DNA of 64,000 bases from Delphinus delphis (lineage: Eukaryota > Chordata > Mammalia > Artiodactyla > Delphinidae): positions 3,534,001 through 3,598,000 of the forward strand of contig NW_027192651.1 in NCBI RefSeq assembly GCF_949987515.2. The letters are read 5' to 3'. A program made the position numbers and the translations under genes. Shown here one piece after another: positions 47,899 to 60,528 of the stretch; the first letter of the stretch is position 1, and every line of letters starts with the position of its first letter. The notes beneath the pieces were generated by a model, which was given only the letters and a program-made list of their open reading frames with translations, made no database searches and was not told the origin of the DNA.

Positions 47899-49477
47899 TT
47901 GGCCAAAAAGGGCGTATGCGTTTTTTCCTGAATATATTCAGGAAAAAACGCATACGCCCTTTTTGGCCAACCAAGCATGCTTGCAAAGGAAATCTGCACT
48001 ACAATGAAGTCTCACTTCCCCCTGGTCAAAAGGGCCATCTGAAAAAAGTGTAAAATCCAGAAAGGCAGGACAGGCCATGGAGAACTGGGAGCCTTGTTAT
48101 GCTGATGGGCGGAATGTAAATTGCCAACAACCGCTCGGGAGAAGTGTATGGTGTTTCCTGAAACATCTAAAAAACAAAGCAACAGAGCCTAGGGCACTTC
48201 CACTTATGGTCCTATAGCTTAGGGAAATTAAAATCAAAAAGACACAGCCACCCCAAAGTTTGGAACGGCTCTGTTTACAAGAACCTCGGTTACAGTACAA
48301 GTTCAACATCGCAGAAAGTGAAAAATGGATAAAGAATTTGTGGTATTTACTTACAAAGCAATATCACGCAGCAATGAAATCTGTGTCATCAGGCCCTTAG
48401 CAGCACAATGAGTGGATTCAGGTATGATGATTCTAACTGAAATAAGTCACACAGAAAAAGAAACATCATAAGATATCAGTAATACACGGAATGGAAACTT
48501 GGCTACACAGGAACTGAATTACAGAACAGAACAGGGTCTCAAATTTAGAAAACCAACTTATGCTTGCTTAAGGGTAAAGGTGAGTTGGGGTGCTGCATAA
48601 AACCAGAGATTGAAATGAGCACAGATAAAGTTCCTTAAGCCAAATATGGAATAGACAAGAGCTACTCCTTGCTCAACGAAATGGACTCAACACCCCATAT
48701 TAAACGCCTAAGAATGTACCTGACTAGTAAGTATCTTAAAACCTATGGATTGCTATGTCTCCAAAAGAGAATCAAGCATGTGTACAGGGGCATAAACGCA
48801 GCAGTGATAGGATTAGAGAGGTTCGTGAGCAAATGAAGACCCTTTGAAGTCATATTGCATGGTACCCATTACACAGGTTTCAACTACCCAGGTTTAAGGT
48901 ATTCTTCCTTCATCTAAAACATGCATGTGGAACCTAGAGTATGATCAACCATGTGATCGGGAGACGTGTTCAAATATGTCTCAGTTTTCGTACCCTGGTA
49001 CTCGGGTGCAACATTCCAGATGCTTTACTAACACTCTCCCCACTTGGAGAGTCAGTCCCTTTAACCACCTGTTTGGCCCAGTTTGCAATTTCTGTGGAAG
49101 ATGAACAGGAATAGCGAGAACCAATGAAAGACTAGCTGGAGGTGTCTGGATGGGCAAATTTAACTCTCATTTCCCACCAGGAAGAGGAATTAACCAAAGG
49201 CGCAGCGTGCCATGCCGGAACCACATTAGGGCCTGAAGACATCCTGCAGTGTTGCGGCCAGCTCACAAGAAAGCGAGTTGAAGAAAGGAGCTCAGGGGCA
49301 CTGTAATTCACAAACCTGCAGAGTTATAAATGACAGCTATCGTCCAAAAATAGACTGAAGTAAGGCTGCCAAGAGGACTTGAAAGCGGGGCAGAATTGCA
49401 GGAAACCGATTTCAGGAGGTAGACTGGAATTGCATTGAAAGCATAGGAAAAGAGGCAGAACGTCCACAATGATGCAC
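47899..49477 (+). repeat. Satellite copy 31 (1,579 bp)
   Basis: Perfect palindrome followed by gcatgcttgc. Beta head with cctcggttacag (48282) and cacgcagc (48366). From about 48.4 kb it matches copy 34: aagggtaaagg, attagagaggttcgtgagc, cattacacagg, cttcatctaaaac, ggcgcagcg and gaaccacattag. Confidence 0.96.
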
Positions 49478-51056
49478 TTGGCCAAAAAGGGCGTATGCGT
49501 TTTTTCCTGAATATATTCAGGAAAAAACGCATACGCCCTTTTTGGCCAACCAAGCAAGCTTGCAAAGGAAATCTGCACTACAATGAAGTCTCACTTCCCC
49601 CCGGTCAAAAGGGCCATCTGAAAAAAGTGTAAAATCCAGAAAGGCAGGACAGGCCATGGAGAACTGGGAGCCTTGTTATGCTGATGGGCGGGATGTAAAT
49701 TACCAACAGACACTCAGGAGAAGTGTATGGTGTTTCCTGAAACATCTAAAAAAGAAAGCAGCAGAGCCTAGGGCACTTCCACTTATGGTCCTATAGCTTA
49801 GGGAAATTAAAATCAAAAAGACACAGCCACCCCAAAGTTTGGGACGCCTCTGTTTACAAGAACCTCGTTTCCAGTACAAGTTCAACATCGCAGAAATTGA
49901 AAAATGGATAAAGAAGTTGTGGTATTTACTTACAAAGCAATATCACTCAGCAATGAAATCTGTGTCATCAGACCCTTAGCAGCACAATGAGTGGATTCAG
50001 GTATGATGATTCTATCTGAAATAAGTCACACAGAAAAAGAAACATCATAAGATATCAGTAATACACGGAATGTAAACTTGGCTACACAGGAACTGAATTA
50101 CAGAACAGAACAGGGTCTCAAATTTAGAAAACGAACTTATGCTTGCTTAAGGGGAAAGGTGAGTTGGGGTGCTGCATAAAACCAGAGATTGAAATGAGCA
50201 CAGATAAAGTTCCTTAAGCCAAATATGGAATAGACAAGAGCTACTCCTTGCTCAACGAAATGGACTCAACACCCCATATTAAACGCCTAAGAATGTACCT
50301 GACTAGTAAGTATCTTAAAACCTATGGATTGCTATGTCTCCGAAAGAGAATCAAGCATGTGTACAGGGGCATAAACGCAGCAGTGATAGGATTGGAGAGT
50401 TTCGGTGAGCAAATGAAGACGCTTTGAAGTCATATTGCATGGTACCCATTCCACGGGTTTCAACTACCCAGGTTTTAGGTATTCTTCCTTCAGCTAAAAC
50501 ATGCATGTGGAACCTAGAGTATGATCAACCATGTGATCGGGAGACGTGTTCAAATATGTCTCAGTTTTCCTCCCCTGGTACTCGGGTGCAACATTCCAGA
50601 CGCTTTACTAACACTCTCCCCACTTGGAGAGTCAGCGCCTTTAACCTTTTGTTTGGCACAGTTTGCAATTTCTGCGGAAGATGAACAGGAATAGCGAGAA
50701 CCAATGAGAGGCTAGCTGGAGGTGTCTGGACGGGCAAATTTAACTCTCATTTCCCACCAGGAAGAGGAAATAACCAAAGGCTCAGTGTGCCGTGCCGGAA
50801 CCAGATTAGGGCCTGGAGCCATCCTGCAGTGTTGCGGCCAGCTCAAAAGAAAGCGAGTTGAAGAAAGGAGCTCAGGGGCACTGTAATTCACAAACCTGCA
50901 GAGTTATAAATGACAGCTATCGTCCAAAATATACTGAAGTAAGGCTGCCAAGAGAACTTGAAAGCGGGGCAGAATTGCAGGAAACCGATTTCAGGAGGTA
51001 GACTGGAATTGCATTGAAAGCATAGGAAAAGAGGCAGAACGTCCACAATGATGCAC
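49478..51056 (+). repeat. Satellite copy 32 (1,579 bp)
   Basis: Perfect palindrome. Gamma head with aaagaaagcagc (49750), gtttccag (49867), gcagaaattg, cagaccctt, ctatctgaaat and aaacgaac. The tail has gagagtttcgg, gaagacgct, aaccttttg, gcctggagcc, caaaatatactg and gagaacttg (50952). Partner of copy 35. Confidence 0.96.
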
Positions 51057-51128
51057 TTGGCCAAAAAGGGCGTATGCGTTTTTTCCTGAATATATTCAGG
51101 AAAAAACGCATACGCCCTTTTTGCCCAA
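51057..51128. repeat. Palindrome, copy 33, one mismatch
   Basis: G to C at 51124, the same site as in copies 12 and 19. The trimer partner, copy 36 (55794-55865), lacks it. Confidence 0.95.
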
Positions 51129-52634
51129 CCAAGCAAGCTTGCAAAGGAAATCTGCACTACAATGAAGTCTCACTTCCCCTCGGTCAAAAGGGCCATCTGA
51201 AAAAAGTGTAAAATCCAGAAAGGCAGGACAGGACATGGAGAACTGGGAGCCTTGTTATGCTGATGGGCGGGATGTAAATTGCCAACAACCACTCGGGAGA
51301 AGTGTATGGTGTTTCCTGAAACATCTAAAAAACAAAGCAACAGAGCCTAAGTCACTTCCACTTATGGTCCTATAGCTTAGGGAATTTAAAATCAAAAAGA
51401 CACAGCCACCCCAAAGTTTCGAATGGCTCTGTTTACAAGAACCTCGTTTACAGTACAAGTTCAACATTGCAGAAAGTGAAAAATGGATAAAAAAGTTGTG
51501 GTATTTACTTACAAAGCAATATCACTCAGCAATGAAATCTGTGTCTTCAGGCCCTTACCAGCACAATGAGTGGATTCAGGTATGATGATTCTAACTGAAA
51601 TAAGTCACACAGAAAAAGGAACATCATAAGATATCACTAATACACGGAATGTAAACTTGGCTACACAGGAACTGAATTACAGAACAGAACAGGGTCTCAA
51701 ATTTAGAAAACCAACTTATGCTTGCTTAAGGGGAAAGGTGAGTTGGGGTGCTGCATAAAACCAGAGATTGAAATGAGCACAGATAAAGTTCCTTAAGCCA
51801 AATATGGAATAGACAAGAGCTACTCCTTGCTCAACGAAATGGACTCAACACCGCATATTAGACGCCTAAGAATGTACCTGACTAGTAAGTATCTTAAAAC
51901 CTATGGATTGCTATGTCTCCGAAAGAGAATCAAGCATGTGTACAGGGGCATAAACGCAGCAGTGATAGGATTGGAGAGGTTCGGTGAGCAAATGAAGACC
52001 CTTTGAAGTCATATTGCATGGTACCCATTCCACGGGTTCAAATACCCAGGTTTAAGGTATTCTTCCTTCAGCTAAAAGATGCATGTGGAACCCAAGTATG
52101 ATCAACCATGTGAACGGGAGACGTGTTCAAATATGTCTCAGTTTTCCTCCCCTGGTACTCAGGTGCAACATTCCAGACGCTTTACTAACACTCTCCCCAC
52201 TTGGAGAGTCAGCGCCTTTAACCTCCTGTTTGACACAGTTTGCAATTTCTGCGGAAGATGAATAGGAATAGAGAGAACCAATGAGAGGCTAGCTGGAGGT
52301 GTCTGGACGGGCAAATTTAACTCTCATTTCCCACCAGGAAGAGGAAATAACCAAAGGCTCAGCATGCCGGGCCGGAACCAGATTAGGGCCTGAAGCCATC
52401 CTGCGGTGTTGCGGCCAGGTCACAAGAAAGCGAGTTGAAGAAAGGAGCTCAGGGGCACTGTAATTCACAAACCTGCAGAGTTATAAATGACAGCTATCGT
52501 CCAAAAATAGACTGAAGTAAGGCTGCCAAGAGGACTTGAAAGCGGAGCAGAATTGCAGGAAACCGATTTCAGGAGGTAGACTGGAATTGCATTGAAAGCA
52601 TAGGAAAAGAGGCAGAACGTCCACAATGATGCAC
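51057..52634 (+). repeat. Satellite copy 33 (1,578 bp)
   Basis: Palindrome broken at 51124. Head with gacaggacatgg, cctaagtcac, tttcgaatgg, aacattgcag, gtgtcttcagg and ccttaccag. The tail has attagacgcc, gggttcaaatacc (one base shorter), taaaagatgc, cccaagtatg, gtttgacacag and atgaatagg. Partner of copy 36. Confidence 0.96.
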
Positions 52635-54213
52635 TTGGCCAAAAAGGGCGTATGCGTTTTTTCCTGAATATATTCAGGAAAAAACGCATACGCCCTTTTT
52701 GGCCAACCAAGCAAGCTTGCAAAGGAAATCTGCACTACAATGAAGTCTCACTTCCCCCCGGTCAAAAGGGCCATCTGAAAAAAGTGTAAAATCCAGAAAG
52801 GCAGGACAGGCCATGGAGAACTGGGAGCCTTGTTATGCTGATGGGCGGGATGTAAATTGCCAACAACCGCTCGGGAGAAGTGTATGGTGTTTCCTGAAAC
52901 ATCTAAAAAACAAAGCAACAGAACCTAGGGCACTTCCACTTATGGTCCTATAGCTTAGGGAAATTAAAATCAAAAAGACACAGCCACCCCAAAGTTTGGA
53001 ACGGCTCTGTTTACAAGAACCTCGTTTACAGTACAAGTTCAACATCGAAGAAAGTGAAAAATGGATAAAGAAGTTGTGGTATTTACTTACAAAGCAATAT
53101 CACTCAGCAATGAAATCTGTGTCATCAGGCCCTTAGCAGCACAATGAGTGGATTCAGGTATGATGATTCTAACTGAAATAAGTCACACAGAAAAAGAAAC
53201 ATCATAAGATATCAGTAATACACGGAATGGAAACTTGGCTACACAGGAACTGAATTACAGAACAGAACAGGGTCTCAAATTTAGAAAACCAACTTATGCT
53301 TGCTTAAGGGTAAAGGTGAGTTGGGGTGCTGCATAAAACCAGAGATTGAAATGAGCACAGATAAAGTTCCTTAAGCCAAATATGGAATAGACAAGAGCTA
53401 CTCCTTGCTCAACGAAATGGACTCAACACCCCATATTAAACGCCTAAGAATGTACCTGACTAGTAAGTATCTTAAAACCTATGGATTGCTATGTCTCCAA
53501 AAGAGAATCAAGCATGTGTACAGGGGCATAAACGCAGCAGTGATAGGATTAGAGAGGTTCGTGAGCAAATGAAGACCCTTTGAAGTCATATTGCATGGTA
53601 CCCATTACACAGGTTTCAACTACCCAGGTTTAAGGTATTCTTCCTTCATCTAAAACATGCATGTGGAACCTAGAGTATGATCAACCATGTGATCGGGAGA
53701 CGTGTTCAAATATGTCTCAGTTTTCGTACCCTGGTACTCGGGTGCAACATTCCAGATGCTTTACTAACACTCTCCCCACTTGGAGAGTCAGTCCCTTTAA
53801 CCACCTGTTTGGCCCAGTTTGCAATTTCTGTGGAAGATGAACAGGAATAGCGAGAACCAATGAAAGACTAGCTGGAGGTGTCTGGATGGGCAAATTTAAC
53901 TCTCATTTCCCACCAGGAAGAGGAATTAACCAAAGGCGCAGCGTGCCATGCCGGAACCACATTAGGGCCTGAAGACATCCTGCAGTGTTGCGGCCAGCTC
54001 ACAAGAAAGCGAGTTGAAGAAAGGAGCTCAGGGGCACTGTAATTCACAAACCTGCAGAGTTATAAATGACAGCTATCGTCCAAAAATAGACTGAAGTAAG
54101 GCTGCCAAGAGGACTTGAAAGCGGGGCAGAATTGCAGGAAACCGATTTCAGGAGGTAGACTGGAATTGCATTGAAAGCATAGGAAAAGAGGCAGAACGTC
54201 CACAATGATGCAC
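52635..54213 (+). repeat. Satellite copy 34 (1,579 bp)
   Basis: Perfect palindrome. Beta head with aaccgctcgg, acagaacc and aacatcgaag, the same as copy 37. Tail the same as copy 31. Confidence 0.96.
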
Positions 54214-55793
54214 TTGGCCAAAAAGGGCGTATGCGTTTTTTCCTGAATATATTCAGGAAAAAACGCATACGCCCTTTTTGGCCAACCAAGCAAGCTTGCA
54301 AAGGAAATCTGCACTACAATGAAGTCTCACTTCCCCCCCGGTCAAAAGGGCCATCTGAAAAAAGTGTAAAATCCAGAAAGGCAGGACAGGCCATGGAGAA
54401 CTGGGAGCCTTGTTATGCTGATGGGCGGGATGTAAATTACCAACAGACACTCAGGAGAAGTGTATGGTGTTTCCTGAAACATCTAAAAAACAAAGCAGCA
54501 GAGCCTAGGGCACTTCCACTTATGGTCCTATAGCTTAGGGAAATTAAAATCAAAAAGACACAGCCACCCCAAAGTTTGGGACGCCTCTGTTTACAAGAAC
54601 CTCGTTTACAGTACAAGTTCAACATCGCAGAAATTGAAAAATGGATAAAGAAGTTGTGGTATTTACTTACAAAGCAATATCACTCAGCAATGAAATCTGT
54701 GTCATCAGACCCTTAGCAGCACAATGAGTGGATTCAGGTATGATGATTCTATCTGAAATAAGTCACACAGAAAAAGAAACATCATAAGATATCAGTAATA
54801 CACGGAATGTAAACTTGGCTACACAGGAACTGAATTACAGAACAGAACAGGGTCTCAAATTTAGAAAACGAACTTATGCTTGCTTAAGGGGAAAGGTGAG
54901 TTGGGGTGCTGCATAAAACCAGAGATTGAAATGAGCACAGATAAAGTTCCTTAAGCCAAATATGGAATAGACAAGAGCTACTCCTTGCTCAACGAAATGG
55001 ACTCAACACCCCATATTAAACGCCTAAGAATGTACCTGACTAGTAAGTATCTTAAAACCTATGGATTGCTATGTCTCCGAAAGAGAATCAAGCATGTGTA
55101 CAGGGGCATAAACGCAGCAGTGATAGGATTGGAGAGTTTCGGTGAGCAAATGAAGACGCTTTGAAGTCATATTGCATGGTACCCATTCCACGGGTTTCAA
55201 CTACCCAGGTTTTAGGTATTCTTCCTTCAGCTAAAACATGCATGTGGAACCTAGAGTATGATCAACCATGTGATCGGGAGACGTGTTCAAATATGTCTCA
55301 GTTTTCCTCCCCTGGTACTCGGGTGCAACATTCCAGACGCTTTACTAACACTCTCCCCACTTGGAGAGTCAGCGCCTTTAACCTTTTGTTTGGCACAGTT
55401 TGCAATTTCTGCGGAAGATGAACAGGAATAGCGAGAACCAATGAGAGGCTAGCTGGAGGTGTCTGGACGGGCAAATTTAACTCTCATTTCCCACCAGGAA
55501 GAGGAAATAACCAAAGGCTCAGTGTGCCGTGCCGGAACCAGATTAGGGCCTGGAGCCATCCTGCAGTGTTGCGGCCAGCTCAAAAGAAAGCGAGTTGAAG
55601 AAAGGAGCTCAGGGGCACTGTAATTCACAAACCGGCAGAGTTATAAATGACAGCTATCGTCCAAAATATACTGAAGTAAGGCTGCCAAGAGGACTTGAAA
55701 GCGGAGCAGAATTGCAGGAAACCGATTTCAGGAGGTAGACTGGAATTGCATTGAAAGCATAGGAAAAGAGGCAGAACGTCCACAATGATGCAC
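54214..55793 (+). repeat. Satellite copy 35 (1,580 bp)
   Basis: Perfect palindrome. Near-duplicate of copy 32 with one extra C in the C run (54333-54339). This extra base opens a chance 100-codon frame from 54231 to 54533. The tail has aaccggcagag (55630). Confidence 0.96.
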
Positions 55794-57371
55794 TTGGCCA
55801 AAAAGGGCGTATGCGTTTTTTCCTGAATATATTCAGGAAAAAACGCATACGCCCTTTTTGGCCAACCAAGCAAGCTTGCAAAGGAAATCTGCACTACAAT
55901 GAAGTCTCACTTCCCCTCGGTCAAAAGGGCCATCTGAAAAAAGTGTAAAATCCAGAAAGGCAGGACAGGACATGGAGAACTGGGAGCCTTGTTATGCTGA
56001 TGGGCGGGATGTAAATTGCCAACAACCACTCGGGAGAAGTGTATGGTGTTTCCTGAAACATCTAAAAAACAAAGCAACAGAGCCTAAGTCACTTCCACTT
56101 ATGGTCCTATAGCTTAGGGAATTTAAAATCAAAAAGACACAGCCACCCCAAAGTTTCGAATGGCTCTGTTTACAAGAACCTCGTTTACAGTACAAGTTCA
56201 ACATTGCAGAAAGTGAAAAATGGATAAAAAAGTTGTGGTATTTACTTACAAAGCAATATCACTCAGCAATGAAATCTGTGTCTTCAGGCCCTTACCAGCA
56301 CAATGAGTGGATTCAGGTATGATGATTCTAACTGAAATAAGTCACACAGAAAAAGGAACATCATAAGATATCACTAATACACGGAATGTAAACTTGGCTA
56401 CACAGGAACTGAATTACAGAACAGAACAGGGTCTCAAATTTAGAAAACCAACTTATGCTTGCTTAAGGGGAAAGGTGAGTTGGGGTGCTGCATAAAACCA
56501 GAGATTGAAATGAGCACAGATAAAGTTCCTTAAGCCAAATATGGAATAGACAAGAGCTACTCCTTGCTCAACGAAATGGACTCAACACCGCATATTAGAC
56601 GCCTAAGAATGTACCTGACTAGTAAGTATCTTAAAACCTATGGATTGCTATGTCTCCGAAAGAGAATCAAGCATGTGTACAGGGGCATAAACGCAGCAGT
56701 GATAGGATTGGAGAGGTTCGGTGAGCAAATGAAGACCCTTTGAAGTCATATTGCATGGTACCCATTCCACGGGTTCAAATACCCAGGTTTAAGGTATTCT
56801 TCCTTCAGCTAAAAGATGCATGTGGAACCCAAGTATGATCAACCATGTGAACGGGAGACGTGTTCAAATATGTCTCAGTTTTCCTCCCCTGGTACTCAGG
56901 TGCAACATTCCAGACGCTTTACTAACACTCTCCCCACTTGGAGAGTCAGCGCCTTTAACCTCCTGTTTGACACAGTTTGCAATTTCTGCGGAAGATGAAT
57001 AGGAATAGAGAGAACCAATGAGAGGCTAGCTGGAGGTGTCTGGACGGGCAAATTTAACTCTCATTTCCCACCAGGAAGAGGAAATAACCAAAGGCTCAGC
57101 ATGCCGGGCCGGAACCAGATTAGGGCCTGAAGCCATCCTGCGGTGTTGCGGCCAGGTCACAAGAAAGCGAGTTGAAGAAAGGAGCTCAGGGGCACTGTAA
57201 TTCACAAACCTGCAGAGTTATAAATGACAGCTATCGTCCAAAAATAGACTGAAGTAAGGCTGCCAAGAGGACTTGAAAGCGGAGCAGAATTGCAGGAAAC
57301 CGATTTCAGGAGGTAGACTGGAATTGCATTGAAAGCATAGGAAAAGAGGCAGAACGTCCACAATGATGCAC
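55794..57371 (+). repeat. Satellite copy 36 (1,578 bp)
   Basis: Perfect palindrome, unlike its near-duplicate copy 33. All other copy 33 markers are present. Confidence 0.96.
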
Positions 57372-58950
57372 TTGGCCAAAAAGGGCGTATGCGTTTTTTC
57401 CTGAATATATTCAGGAAAAAACGCATACGCCCTTTTTGGCCAACCAAGCAAGCTTGCAAAGGAAATCTGCACTACAATGAAGTCTCACTTCCCCCCGGTC
57501 AAAAGGGCCATCTGAAAAAAGTGTAAAATCCAGAAAGGCAGGACAGGCCATGGAGAACTGGGAGCCTTGTTATGCTGATGGGCGGGATGTAAATTGCCAA
57601 CAACCGCTCGGGAGAAGTGTATGGTGTTTCCTGAAACATCTAAAAAACAAAGCAACAGAACCTAGGGCACTTCCACTTATGGTCCTATAGCTTAGGGAAA
57701 TTAAAATCAAAAAGACACAGCCACCCCAAAGTTTGGAACGGCTCTGTTTACAAGAACCTCGTTTACAGTACAAGTTCAACATCGAAGAAAGTGAAAAATG
57801 GATAAAGAAGTTGTGGTATTTACTTACAAAGCAATATCACTCAGCAATGAAATCTGTGTCATCAGGCCCTTAGCAGCACAATGAGTGGATTCAGGTATGA
57901 TGATTCTAACTGAAATAAGTCACACAGAAAAAGAAACATCATAAGATATCAGTAATACACGGAATGGAAACTTGGCTACACAGGAACTGAATTACAGAAC
58001 AGAACAGGGTCTCAAATTTAGAAAACCAACTTATGCTTGCTTAAGGGTAAAGGTGAGTTGGGGTGCTGCATAAAACCAGAGATTGAAATGAGCACAGATA
58101 AAGTTCCTTAAGCCAAATATGGAATAGACAAGAGCTACTCCTTGCTCAACGAAATGGACTCAACACCCCATATTAAACGCCTAAGAATGTACCTGACTAG
58201 TAAGTATCTTAAAACCTATGGATTGCTATGTCTCCGAAAGAGAATCAAGCATGTGTACAGGGGCATAAACGCAGCAGTGATAGGATTGGAGAGGTTCGTG
58301 AGCAAATGAAGACCCTTTGAAGTCATATTGCATGGTACCCATTCCACGGGTTTCAACTACCCAGGTTTAAGGTATTCTTCCTTCATCTAAAACATGCATG
58401 TGGAACCTAGAGTATGATCAACCATGTGATCGGGAGACGTGTTCAAATATGTCTCCGTTTTCGTACCCTGGTACTCGGGTGCAACATTCCAGACGCTTTA
58501 CTAACACTCTCCCCACTTGGAGAGTCAGTCCCTTTAACCACCTGTTTGGCCCAGTTTGCAATTTCTGTGGAAGATGAACAGGAATAGCGAGAACCAATGA
58601 AAGACTAGCTGGAGGTGTCTGGATGGGCAAATTTAACTCTCATTTCCCACCAGGAAGAGGAATTAACCAAAGGCTCAGCGTGCCATGCCGGAACCACATT
58701 AGGGCCTGAAGACATCCTGCGGTGTTGCGGCCAGCTCACAAGAAAGCGAGTTGAAGAAAGGAGCTCAGGGGCACTGTAATTCACAAACCTGCAGAGTTAT
58801 AAATGACAGCTATCGTCCAAAAATAGACTGAAGTAAGGCTGCCAAGAGGACTTGAAAGCGGGGCAGAATTGCAGGAAACCGATTTCAGGAGGTAGACTGG
58901 AATTGCATTGAAAGCATAGGAAAAGAGGAAGAACGTCCACAATGATGCAC
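57372..58950 (+). repeat. Satellite copy 37 (1,579 bp)
   Basis: Perfect palindrome. Head as in copy 34. The tail keeps cttcatctaaaac, aaccacctg, aatgaaagac and gaaccacattag but has ccgaaag, cattccacgg and ggctcagcg. Private: tctccgttttcg (58453) and gaggaagaacg (58925). Confidence 0.96.
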
Positions 58951-60528
58951 TTGGCCAAAAAGGGCGTATGCGTTTTTTCCTGAATATATTCAGGAAAAAA
59001 CGCATACGCCCTTTTTGGCCAACCAAGCAAGCTTGCAAAGGAAATCTGCACTACAATGAAGTCTCACTTCCCCCCGGTCAAAAGGGCCATCTGAAAAAAG
59101 TGTAAAAAACAAAAAGTCAGGACAGGCCATGGAGAACTGGGAGCCTTGTTATGCTGAAGGGCGGGATGTAAATTGCCAACAAACACTCGGGAGAAGTGTA
59201 TGGTGTTTCCTGAAACATCTAAAAAACAAAGCAACAGAGCCTAGGGCACTTCCACTTATGGTCCTATAGCTTAGGGAATTTAAAATCAAAAAGACACAGC
59301 CACCCCAAAGTTGCGAATGGCTCTGTTTACAAGAACCTCGTTTACAGTACAAGTTCAACATCGCAGAAAGTGAAAAATGGATAAAGAAGTTGTGGTATTT
59401 ACTTACAAAGCAATATCACTCTGCAATGAAATCTGTGTCATCAGGCCCTTAGCAGCACAATGAGTGGATTCAGGTATGATGATTCTAACTGAAATAAGTC
59501 ACACAGAAAAAGAAACATCATAAAATATCAGTAATACACGGAATGTAAACTTGGCTACACAGGATCTGAATTACAGAACAGAACAGGGTCTCAAATTTAG
59601 AAAACCAACTTATGCTTGCTTAAGGGGAAAGGTGAGTTGGGGTGCTGCATAAAACCAGAGATTGAAATGAGCACAGATAAAGTTCCTTAAGCCAAATATG
59701 GAATAGACAAGAGCTACTCCTTGCTCAATGAAATGGACTCAACACCGCATATTAAACGCCTAAGAATGTACCTGACTAGTAAGTATCTTAAAACCTATGG
59801 ATTGCTATGTCTCCGAAAGAGAATCAAGCATGTGTACAGGGGCATAAACGCAGCAGTGATAGGATTGGAGAGGTTCGGTGAGCAAATGAAGACCCTTTGA
59901 AGTCATATTGCATGGTACCCATTCCACGGGTCTCAACCCTCCAGGTTTAAGGTATTCTTCCTTCAGCTAAAACATGCATGTGGAACCCAAGTATGATCAA
60001 CCATGTGAACGGGAGACGTGTTCAAATATGTCTCAGTTTTCCTCCCCTGGTACTCGGGTGCAACATTCCAGACGCTTTACTAACACTCTCCGCACTTGGA
60101 GAGTCAGTGCCTTTAACCTCCTGTGTGGCCCAGTTTGCAATTTCTAGGAAGATGAACAGGAATAGTGAGAACCAATGAGAGACTAGCTGGAGGTGTCTGG
60201 ACGGGCAAATTTAACTCTCATTTCCCACCAGGAAGAGGAATTAACCAAAGGCTCAGCGTGCCGTGCCGGAACCAGATTAGGGCCTGAAGCCATCCTGCGG
60301 TGTTGCGGCCAGGTCACAAGAAAGCGAGTTGAAGAAAGGAGCTCAGGGGCACTGTAATTCACAAACCTGCAGAGTTATAAATGACAGCTATCGTCCAAAA
60401 ATAGACTGAAGTAAGGCTGCCAAGAGGACTTGAAAGCGGGGCAGAATTGCAGGAAACCGATTTCAGGAGGTAGACTGGAATTGCATTGAAAGCATAGGAA
60501 AAGAGGCAGAACGTCCACAATGATGCAC
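58951..60528 (+). repeat. Satellite copy 38 (1,578 bp)
   Basis: Perfect palindrome. Left member of the 38/39 doublet. Private: cactctgcaatg (59417) and cataaaatatc (59518). The tail has ttctaggaag. Confidence 0.96.

Larger units (their letters stand above)
48400..58950 (+). repeat. Trimeric higher-order repeat, 4,736-4,737 bp (copies 31-37)
   Basis: Copies 31-32-33 correspond to 34-35-36, and copy 37 to copy 34. Paired landmarks include gaaccacattag (49219, 53956, 58693), aaccttttg (50643, 55380), gacaggacatgg (51228, 55965), attagacgcc (51858, 56595), atgaatagg (52258, 56995) and aaccgctcgg (52863, 57602). The tail of copy 37 keeps only part of the set, so the third unit is incomplete or has been converted. 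The head of copy 31 differs from copy 34, placing the left edge near 48.4 kb. Confidence 0.85.

Noticed and set aside
54231..54533. 100-codon frame, longest in the window
   Set aside because: It exists because copy 35 has one extra C in a C run. It joins the palindrome to the L1 remnant and is absent from the other copies.
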